The position numbers were made by a program, and so were the translations under genes. This document shows positions 1 through 6,045 of a DNA stretch of 10,897 nt, in pieces. The notes under the pieces were generated by a model. The model was not told the origin of the DNA. It saw only the letters and a program-made list of their open reading frames with translations, and made no database searches. Each line of letters opens with the position of its first letter. Position 1 is the stretch's first letter. The stretch lies in assembly GCA_938039345.1 (NCBI GenBank), contig CALHVB010000077.1, positions 1 through 10,897 on the forward strand. The letters are read 5' to 3'. Origin of the DNA: an uncultured Sediminicola sp. (GTDB lineage Bacteria > Bacteroidota > Bacteroidia > Flavobacteriales > Flavobacteriaceae).

Positions 1-606
1 TTTAAAACCTTCAACCACCTCATTAACAGAATAGCTTGGTAAAGAGCCTTCACCTACAAACCACATCCCGTTTTTACGCTCGTGTTGTACTCTTTCTCCA
101 TGTAATGGTTTTGCAAAATCTCTTAGAGCTGCTCTTTCGCCGGAGTCTGCTTTTACAAATTGTAATATTTTGCCACTTTTAGTTTCTAAAGCTCCAAAAT
201 CTCCTTTTATAAATGTTCCCCATTCCCAAGCTTGTGAACCTACGAATATGATACCACCGATAATGGTAAAGAACATATACCATATTACTTTGTTCTTTTG
301 CATTTTATGCCCTGCATCAACAGCTAACACCATTGTTACCGAAGACATAATTAATATAAATGTCATGAATGCCACATAAGCCATTGGGTAGTTCCCATGA
401 AAGAAAGGTACGTGTGTAAAAACTTCATCAGCTATTGGCCATGTTTCTATAAATTTAAATCTAGAAAAACCATATGCTGCTAAGAAACCTGAGAAAGTTA
501 ATGCATCTGATACAATGAAAAACCACATCATCATTTTTCCATAGCTTGCATCTAATGGCTTATTTCCACCTTCCCAAACTTTCCCTTGTGTAACCGTAGA
601 ATCCAT
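1..606 (-). CDS. Cytochrome c oxidase subunit III, long paralogue (3' end cut by window)
   Basis: Membrane subunit of a heme-copper terminal oxidase. The frame is open from an ATG at 604-606 to the first base of the window, giving 202 residues with no stop, so the C-terminus lies outside. I translated it by hand. It begins MDSTVTQGKVWEGG, followed by a first membrane segment with MMMWFFIVSDALTFSGF, typical of COX3. Two further membrane segments follow (about residues 75-95 and 107-125), and then QAWEW, the conserved Gln-Ala-x-Glu-Trp region of this family. After it comes a soluble stretch of more than 70 residues, rich in charged residues, that standard COX3 lacks at this place; I recall such insertions in Bacteroidota COX3 but cannot check. 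It lies 147 bases downstream of the short COX3 gene and has its own -7 box, so it may be transcribed both with that gene and alone. Confidence 0.93.
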   Translation of the reverse strand, partial: MDSTVTQGKVWEGGNKPLDASYGKMMMWFFIVSDALTFSGFLAAYGFSRFKFIETWPIADEVFTHVPFFHGNYPMAYVAFMTFILIMSSVTMVLAVDAGHKMQKNKVIWYMFFTIIGGIIFVGSQAWEWGTFIKGDFGALETKSGKILQFVKADSGERAALRDFAKPLHGERVQHERKNGMWFVGEGSLPSYSVNEVVEGFK

Positions 607-636
607 ATACTAATTATCGTGTTATTAAAATTTTGA

Positions 637-644
637 CAAATTTA
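637..644 (-). promoter_or_regulatory. Bacteroidota -7 box upstream of long COX3
   Basis: Read on the minus strand the sequence is TAAATTTG, an exact match to the Bacteroidota -7 consensus TAnnTTTG, 30 bases before the ATG at 606. A clear -33 TTTG element at the usual distance is not visible; only a weak TTTTC lies about 17 bases upstream. The start of transcription would fall near 630. Confidence 0.5.
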
Positions 645-753
645 CATTTTTTTCGTCTATAGAAAATTTTTGGTTTTAAAATCTTCTAAAAAAAATCGCT
701 TATTTATAATTAATCCAAATACTCTTGCTTAAAACTTAATTTATGAGTCTTTT

Positions 754-1335
754 TTACCTATAGAAATAGAAAAATAACATTAAATACACCCATAAAATTC
801 CTAAGAAATGCCAAAATGTGGCTCCTAGTTCTAATCCTAATGTTTCCTCTGCTGTATATTTTCCTTTCGTTTGATTAAATAATACGACCAATAATGATAT
901 TAAACCAGCAACCACATGCACAATATGCACTACTGCTATTAAGAATATATAAGACATCGTTATACTACTTGTTGGCCCTGTAAAGTAATATCCTTCTCCT
1001 ATTAATTCTGAAAAACCATTAAACTGCAATACTATAAATAGTATACCCAAACCTAATGTTGCTAATAGTAACGTAGTGGTTAATTGTTTATTTCCTTTTC
1101 TTGTGAGTTGTAATGCCAAATAATACGTAATACTACTTAATATTATAATACTAGTGCTTATGAAAAAAGAGGAAGGCAACTCAAAATCCCTTAACCAATC
1201 TTTTCTAGAACTACTTACAATGTAAGCACTTGTCCACCCTGCAAATCCCATAACAAGACTTACAATCCCAAACCATAGCATCATTTTTTTGGCGCTATTG
1301 TTTTTTTCTTTCTGCGTTCTTTCTGTTAAATCCAT
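754..1335 (-). CDS. Cytochrome c oxidase subunit III family protein, short paralogue
   Basis: A 193-residue COX3-family membrane protein, expected in a heme-copper quinol or cytochrome c oxidase of the inner membrane. Five hydrophobic segments are visible at about residues 19-40, 56-76, 87-104, 127-153 and 171-191. Family marks are KKMMLWFGIVSLVMGFAGW near the start, HIVHV (His137 and His140) in the fourth segment, and WHFLGILWVYL (175-185) in the last. The size fits the five-helix form of COX3, which lacks the two N-terminal helices of the mitochondrial protein. The ATG at 1335 lies 3 bases after the cyoE stop, so the two genes are almost certainly cotranscribed and perhaps translationally coupled. 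The next gene downstream is a second, different COX3; two adjacent COX3-type genes are, from memory, usual in Flavobacteriia. Confidence 0.92.
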   Translation of the reverse strand: MDLTERTQKEKNNSAKKMMLWFGIVSLVMGFAGWTSAYIVSSSRKDWLRDFELPSSFFISTSIIILSSITYYLALQLTRKGNKQLTTTLLLATLGLGILFIVLQFNGFSELIGEGYYFTGPTSSITMSYIFLIAVVHIVHVVAGLISLLVVLFNQTKGKYTAEETLGLELGATFWHFLGILWVYLMLFFYFYR

Positions 1336-1338
1336 TCC

Positions 1339-2226
1339 TTAAATAAATTTATCTATAACATATACTATTTGCATTAATGTAATATAACTTACACTTGCCA
1401 ACATTAACTTTCTTGCTGATGGATTATCTCGTTTTTCATATAACTTTATAGCAAACACCAACATTACCATACCCATTAAAAATACGATTACTGCCGCTGG
1501 TATAGACAAGTGCAAACTCCCCGTGATACCAAATACAGGAATTATCGATATTACCATCATCCAAATGGTATACATTATAATTTGTAATGCTGTTCCTTTA
1601 TCTTTTTTACCCGTAGGCAACATTTTAAATCCGCCTTTTTTATAATCTTCATCTAACATCCAACCTAATGCCCAAAAGTGCGGAAATTGCCAAAAAAATT
1701 GAATCATAAAAAGTGTTCCTGGTTCTATTCCAAAATCATTAGTTGCTGCTACCCAACCTAACATAAAAGGAATTGCTCCTGGAAATGCACCAACAAAAAC
1801 CGCCAAAGGTGTTTTTGTTTTTAAAGGTGTATATATACTTGTGTATAAAAAGATTGATATAGCACCAAACATAGCTGTTTTAGCATTTAGTGCATATAGA
1901 GCAATTACACCCAATATCGTTAAAGTAATAGCAATTACCAATGCCTTATTAACAGACATTCTGCCAGACGGTATAGGTCTGTTTTTAGTCCGATCCATTA
2001 AAGCATCTAAATCTTTTTCTATAATTTGATTATAAGCGTTGGATGCTCCTACCATACAATAGCCACCAAAAGACAGCAATAATATAGGTGCAAGTTTAAC
2101 TTCTGAAACTGCTAAAAAATAGCCTGCAATGGAAGAGAAAACAACGCTAATTGCTAACCTTACCTTTGTAATCTCCTTAAAATCAGCAAAAAAATTACTT
2201 TTTGCTATACCTACCGCAGTACCCAT
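1339..2226 (-). CDS. cyoE: Protoheme IX farnesyltransferase (heme O synthase)
   Basis: A membrane prenyltransferase that attaches a farnesyl group to protoheme, giving heme O for terminal oxidases (CyoE/CtaB, UbiA superfamily). The 295 residues match the family length. The first Asp-rich site is at about residues 66-80, NQIIEKDLDALMDRT, followed by NRPIPSGR (82-89). YTPLKTKTP (132-140) and the second polar site DEDYKKGGFKMLP (192-204) are also characteristic. About eight to nine hydrophobic segments fill the rest. The ATG at 2224-2226 is used; a good promoter lies 20 bases upstream, which leaves little room for a longer protein. It heads a unit with the two COX3 genes, so its product is probably needed for the same oxidase. 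No ctaA-type heme A synthase is in the window. Confidence 0.96.
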   Translation of the reverse strand: MGTAVGIAKSNFFADFKEITKVRLAISVVFSSIAGYFLAVSEVKLAPILLLSFGGYCMVGASNAYNQIIEKDLDALMDRTKNRPIPSGRMSVNKALVIAITLTILGVIALYALNAKTAMFGAISIFLYTSIYTPLKTKTPLAVFVGAFPGAIPFMLGWVAATNDFGIEPGTLFMIQFFWQFPHFWALGWMLDEDYKKGGFKMLPTGKKDKGTALQIIMYTIWMMVISIIPVFGITGSLHLSIPAAVIVFLMGMVMLVFAIKLYEKRDNPSARKLMLASVSYITLMQIVYVIDKFI

Positions 2227-2245
2227 CTATTTTTTAATAAGTGTG

Positions 2246-2276
2246 CAAAGATAAGGCTCAAAAGATTTTTGTGCAA
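2246..2276 (-). promoter_or_regulatory. Promoter of the cyoE-COX3 unit
   Basis: On the minus strand TATCTTTG (2253-2246) matches the Bacteroidota -7 consensus TAnnTTTG exactly and is followed by CAC. A TTG (2276-2274, in ATTGCAC) lies 20 bases upstream, a suitable place for the -33 element. Transcription would start near 2240, giving a leader of about 15 bases before the cyoE ATG. This is the best-formed promoter in the window. Confidence 0.65.
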
Positions 2277-2314
2277 TGAAATAGAAGTGTTTATGCCCCC
2301 TAATAAAATAAGTC

Positions 2315-2908
2315 TTAAAAACGCATCGCCGGAGCACTCATTTGATTATGCATCATCATTTGTTGATGGAACATATGTTGATAAAACCAGTAATTATTTG
2401 TACCATTATATATAGGTTCAAATCTTTTATTTAAAAAAGTAATTGGTAATAAGAATTGAATATTACCTCTATCTTCTTTTAACTTTAATCCCTTAAATTT
2501 AAATCCCTTTCCTCCTTCTAAAATAATTTCTTCTTTATAAAAATCGCTAACTATTTTATCAAAATCAGAACCCAAACTATTCATTATCTCATAAGAAATT
2601 ACTTTTCCTTGATAATCCAATACCATTGATATTAAAATTACACCTCCTGCATTACCTTTTTTACTCATCAATTCATTACGTAGAGGGTGATTTTGAAAAA
2701 AATACGACAACTCTTTTTTAAATTTATTTGTTTCTATATCATATTCCCCTAAATAAAAAATACTTTTTTCATTTCCTTTTTGACTATAACTATATTTGTT
2801 ATTAACGTAATGATGTTTATATCCTTCTTTGTTATCAATTAAAATTGCATTCCCATTACTTTCTAATAACGAAACTCCTAGAGAATCATTAAGTGCAACA
2901 TACCTATT
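2315..2908 (-). pseudogene. Downstream half of split MORN/TonB-C-like gene
   Basis: This is the continuation, in the same frame, of the gene at 2909-3907 after its TAA. It runs 197 sense codons to a TAA at 2315-2317. The first 66 codons contain no ATG; the first likely start is a TTG at 2708-2710, which would give a 131-residue protein and leave coding-like sequence unused. The unused part reads as ordinary protein (RYVALNDSLGV, ESNGNAILIDN, YHHVNN-like and FYLGEYD stretches). The part after 2710 resembles a diverged TonB C-terminal domain: GGVILISMVLDYQGKVISYEI, then a helix with LGSDFDKIVSDFY, then NIQFLLPITF. The end is rich in Met and His (QHMFHQQMMMHNQM). No promoter or ribosome site is apparent in front of it. 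I infer a disabled 3' half. A short functional protein from the TTG cannot be excluded. Confidence 0.7.
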
Positions 2909-3907
2909 TTACACATTATTTTCTAACACATCTAAAGTGTACAAAATATGTTTTTTTAAAACCTTATTTTTATAAAACGATTTAAACTCTATAAGCGAAT
3001 CATTTGAATATTTACGTTCTTCTATAATATTATTATCATCAAAAAACTTAAACAGACCATGCTTCTTATTTGGATTTATTGATGAATAGTTTGCTTCATA
3101 TATTTTATCTTTTCCATTAAAATAATCAATTGTCCATATAGAATCTTTTAACCCAACTATTTTAGCTGAATATTTTTTCCCTTTTGAGCTTAACAGTTGT
3201 TGCCAGTTCTCATTATAATATACTGAATCTCCTTTTATATAATTTTGATAAAATTCATTAGTTTTAATTATCGTCAGCAAGTCATCTTTAGAAAACTGGT
3301 CTTCCTTTGTTTTATAATTCACATAAGGAGCTTTACTAAAATACTTAAACACCAAAGTTTTAAAATCTTCTTTCGTTGTAATATTAAAGTTCTCCCAAAT
3401 ATCAGATTCAGGAGTTTTTATTACAAAATAAGACCTTTTCAAATAATGGTTAATTCCGTTAAATTGATATACTTTTCCAATTTCATTTTCACCAATTGTT
3501 GATATATATTTTATCAAAATTGGCTTTTTTAAAATTTTCCCTTTATAATTTACTTTTTTAGCAATAAAAAAGGAATCTATCCCAAGTTTTAAGTATTCTA
3601 TTTCCGAGGCTAAAACCGATTTAGTTAATTCAAAATCATCTAGTCTTTTTCTAAAAGAGATTTTTTTTGCATTAAATAATATATAGCCTTCATGTTTTTG
3701 CTTATTATCATCTACATATAACCCTTTTTCATAATTAGTTAATTCCCCTTCAATTTTTATTTGAACACCTGGACTCTCATTCTTCAAAAAAGTATGAAAC
3801 TCTCCCTCGATTGGATTTCCATTTAAATCATGATTATAATCAACTCTTATTTGCGAAAAAATCAAAGAGGAAAACAAACCAAAAAATAACAAAAAATATT
3901 TATTCAT
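2909..3907 (-). CDS. Exported MORN/YwqK-like protein, probably truncated by an in-frame stop
   Basis: A 332-residue product of unknown role, probably exported. I start it at the ATG at 3905-3907, which gives MNKYFLLFFGLFSSLIFSQ, a typical signal peptide; the longer frame from a TTG at 3940 would overlap the -7 box. The middle is undefined, Lys- and Tyr-rich sequence. Near the C-terminus lie ENWQQLLSSKGKKYSAKIV and then strand-turn repeats such as KKHGLFKFFDDNNIIEERKY and SLIEFKSFYKNK, which look like degenerate MORN/YwqK repeats. In Flavobacteriia such repeats often precede a TonB-C domain, and one follows here in the same frame after the TAA at 2909-2911. Without that codon the protein would have about 530 residues. 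The region is more A/T rich than its neighbours: one sampled 60-base line has 13 G/C, against 21 in a line from cysN. It is a separate unit, with a terminator upstream and its own promoter. Confidence 0.7.
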   Translation of the reverse strand: MNKYFLLFFGLFSSLIFSQIRVDYNHDLNGNPIEGEFHTFLKNESPGVQIKIEGELTNYEKGLYVDDNKQKHEGYILFNAKKISFRKRLDDFELTKSVLASEIEYLKLGIDSFFIAKKVNYKGKILKKPILIKYISTIGENEIGKVYQFNGINHYLKRSYFVIKTPESDIWENFNITTKEDFKTLVFKYFSKAPYVNYKTKEDQFSKDDLLTIIKTNEFYQNYIKGDSVYYNENWQQLLSSKGKKYSAKIVGLKDSIWTIDYFNGKDKIYEANYSSINPNKKHGLFKFFDDNNIIEERKYSNDSLIEFKSFYKNKVLKKHILYTLDVLENNV

Positions 3908-3937
3908 ATTATAGTAATTAAACTTATCTATCAGTAA

Positions 3938-3945
3938 CAAATATA
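3938..3945 (-). promoter_or_regulatory. -7 box of the split MORN/TonB-like gene
   Basis: TATATTTG on the minus strand fits TAnnTTTG exactly. It ends 30 bases before the ATG at 3907, so the leader would be about 25 bases. A weak T-rich tract (3970-3966) sits 20 bases upstream where the -33 element belongs. The box covers the TTG at 3940, which argues against a start there. Confidence 0.5.
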
Positions 3946-4058
3946 GATAAATTCACTACATGCATAAAAAGTAAAAACAACCAATAGTAATAGTTTTTCA
4001 TGTAATTATTTAGACCTTACATGATACTTACACTAATTCTTTCCAAAAAAAATTACCT

Positions 4059-4089
4059 AAAAAAAGCCCATCTAAATTAGATGAGCTTT
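4059..4089 (-). terminator. Rho-independent terminator of the sulfate-reduction cluster
   Basis: On the minus strand the arm at 4089-4077 pairs with 4075-4063 over up to 13 positions (AAAGCTCATCTAA with TTAGATGGGCTTT), including one G-U pair. The top of the stem probably opens into a small A/T loop. Seven U follow (complement of 4065-4059). It lies about 25 bases past the stop of the flavoprotein gene and separates it from the next unit. Read on the plus strand the tail is poorer (TTTATTA), so action is mainly on minus-strand transcripts. Confidence 0.85.
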
Positions 4090-4113
4090 ATTATATATTG
4101 ATTAAAAAAATGC

Positions 4114-5175
4114 TTAAGCAATACTCTGTACCACTTCTTTTTTGGCTTGTTTTTTAGAACCATCAAATCCTTCTACACCACCTACAGTAGTATACTTCAT
4201 TACGTAACGTTTTCCTGGATTTACAATTTGATATGCATACTGACACATTACTGCAGCCTCATGAAAACCAGATAAAATAAGCTTTAATTTACCTTCGTAC
4301 GTATTTACATCACCAATAGCAAAAACACCTGGGATATTTGTTTGGTAATCCTTTGCATTGTTTACTTTGATTGCATTTTTTTGTATATCTAATCCCCAAT
4401 CACCAATAGGACCTAATTTTGGAGATAATCCAAATAAAGGAATAAAGTTATCTACTTCTAATCTTGTGGTTCCTTTTTCAGCATCATTATGCTTAATAGA
4501 AACTGCTTCTAAAGCTCCATCTCCGTGTATTTCTTTAACCTCTGCCTCAGTATATAATTTTATCTTACCTAATTTTGCTAATTCTGCTGCTTTCTCAACT
4601 GAATCTAAAGCTCCTCTAAACTCATTTCTACGGTGCACTAAAGACACCTCTGATGCTACATCTGCCAAGAAAATTGCCCAGTCTAAAGCAGAATCTCCAC
4701 CACCAGCAATTACCACTTTTTTATCGCGATATACTTCTGGATCTTTAATCATGTATGCTACACCTTTATCTTCAAAATCAGCAATATTAGAGATAGGTGG
4801 CTTACGTGGTTCAAAAGAACCTAAACCTCCTGCGATTACTACTACTGGCGCATTATGCTTAGTACCTTTATTTGTTGTTACTACAAAAGAACCATCTTCT
4901 AACTTATCTAAAGTTTCTGCACGCTCACCTAAAGTATAACCTGCTTCAAAAGGTTTAATTTGCTCCATTAAATTATCTACCAAATCTCCTGCTAAAACTT
5001 CTGGAAATGCTGGAATATCATAAATAGGCTTTTTAGGATATATTTCCGAACATTGACCTCCAGTTTGTGGCAATGCATCTATTAAATGGCATTTTAATTT
5101 TAATAACCCTGCTTCAAAAACAGTGAACAACCCCGTTGGTCCTGCTCCAATAATTAATATATCCGTCTTTATCAT
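4114..5175 (-). CDS. Ferredoxin-NADP reductase-like flavoprotein (thioredoxin reductase-like type)
   Basis: A 353-residue FAD and NAD(P)H two-domain oxidoreductase, probably cytoplasmic. GAGPTG (10-15) binds FAD near the N-terminus, GGQCSEIYP lies at 39-47, GGGDSALD (158-165) starts the NADPH domain, HRR at 181-183 suits the 2'-phosphate of NADPH, and GDVN (288-291) is the second FAD contact. The CxxC redox pair of thioredoxin reductase is absent. Sequence and length fit the thioredoxin reductase-like ferredoxin-NADP reductases of Bacillus YumC and Chlorobium type, including a C-terminal extension after about residue 315. It is last in the sulfate-reduction cluster, 54 bases after the methyltransferase, and a terminator follows. 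No flavoprotein subunit like CysJ is seen, so I infer that it passes NADPH electrons to ferredoxin for the sulfite reductase. Generic NAD(P)/FAD oxidoreductase is the safe fallback. Confidence 0.85.
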   Translation of the reverse strand: MIKTDILIIGAGPTGLFTVFEAGLLKLKCHLIDALPQTGGQCSEIYPKKPIYDIPAFPEVLAGDLVDNLMEQIKPFEAGYTLGERAETLDKLEDGSFVVTTNKGTKHNAPVVVIAGGLGSFEPRKPPISNIADFEDKGVAYMIKDPEVYRDKKVVIAGGGDSALDWAIFLADVASEVSLVHRRNEFRGALDSVEKAAELAKLGKIKLYTEAEVKEIHGDGALEAVSIKHNDAEKGTTRLEVDNFIPLFGLSPKLGPIGDWGLDIQKNAIKVNNAKDYQTNIPGVFAIGDVNTYEGKLKLILSGFHEAAVMCQYAYQIVNPGKRYVMKYTTVGGVEGFDGSKKQAKKEVVQSIA

Positions 5176-5229
5176 TTTACTATACTTATATTCTAATTTA
5201 ATTTGCTCCCTTACTTTTAAAGAAGACTT

Positions 5230-6036
5230 TTACTTATCTATTTCAGTATAATTTAGAACTAACTCTTTTATACTTTGTCTATGATTTACTACTTCTCCAA
5301 TGATAATAATTGCTGGATTTGCTAACTCTTGCCTTTCTACTTCTTCTTCAATCGTAGCTATGGTTGCAACTCCAATTTTTTCATTATCTCTTGTTCCATT
5401 CTGAATAATAGCTATTGGCAATTCTGATTTACCTTCTGCTTTAAACAAATCTACTATAGTTGGCAGCTTACTCATGCCCATTAAAATAACAACAGTAGCA
5501 TCAGATTTTGCTGCTAAATAAACATCTTTCGATAGTTTATGCTCTTTTGTTGTTCCTGTTATAATCCAAAAACTTTCGGACGCTCCTCTTTTGGTGATTG
5601 GAATATTCTGTGCTGCTGGTACTGCTACCGATGATGATATTCCTGGCACCATAGCAACATCCATCCCTTTTTCTGCCGCAAACAACATTTCTTCTGCCCC
5701 TCTACCAAAAACAAATGGATCACCTCCTTTTAAACGAACTATATGCCCATGGGTTTCTCCCATTTTTACAATAAGCTCATTTATTTGTTCTTGCTGATAT
5801 ACGTAACAGCCTTTTCTTTTACCAACAAAAATATGTTCCGCATTAGTTGCATAGGCTAACAAACTTGGATTTACCAAAGCATCATACAAAACTACATCTG
5901 CTGCTTCTAATGCTTTTATCGCTTTTAATGTGATTAATTCCACATCTCCAGGACCTGCACCAACTACCGTCAATTTACCTCTAGTTTCTAGAGCTTCATT
6001 GGCTGTATCTTGAGTATGTTTTTCTAAATTAATCAT
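5230..6036 (-). CDS. cobA: Uroporphyrinogen-III C-methyltransferase (SUMT)
   Basis: Adds methyl groups from S-adenosylmethionine at C-2 and C-7 of uroporphyrinogen III, giving precorrin-2, the branch point to siroheme and cobalamin. The 268 residues form one tetrapyrrole methylase domain. VGAGPGD (25-31) is the N-terminal motif, RLKGGDPFVFGRG (101-113) binds the methyl donor, and VPGISS (130-135) followed by NIPITKRG (144-151) completes the signature. The N-terminal dehydrogenase/ferrochelatase part of CysG is missing, so siroheme completion needs another gene, not in the window. The start is 9 bases after the stop of the sulfite reductase, the enzyme that uses siroheme, so cotranscription is very likely and the siroheme role is favoured over cobalamin synthesis. 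Confidence 0.95.
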   Translation of the reverse strand: MINLEKHTQDTANEALETRGKLTVVGAGPGDVELITLKAIKALEAADVVLYDALVNPSLLAYATNAEHIFVGKRKGCYVYQQEQINELIVKMGETHGHIVRLKGGDPFVFGRGAEEMLFAAEKGMDVAMVPGISSSVAVPAAQNIPITKRGASESFWIITGTTKEHKLSKDVYLAAKSDATVVILMGMSKLPTIVDLFKAEGKSELPIAIIQNGTRDNEKIGVATIATIEEEVERQELANPAIIIIGEVVNHRQSIKELVLNYTEIDK

Positions 6037-6045
6037 TCTATATTA

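Noticed and set aside
3245..3502. An 85-codon plus-strand frame inside the split gene
   Set aside because: It is opposite a frame with signal peptide and promoter, and is rich in Phe and Ile as expected for the complement of A/T-rich coding DNA.
3908..3940. Longer form of the split gene from a TTG at 3940
   Set aside because: The TTG overlaps the -7 box, and the ATG at 3907 starts a standard signal peptide.
4358..4939. A 193-codon open frame on the plus strand
   Set aside because: It lies wholly opposite the flavoprotein gene, whose motifs are unmistakable; its translation matches no known pattern and mirrors the codon use of the other strand.
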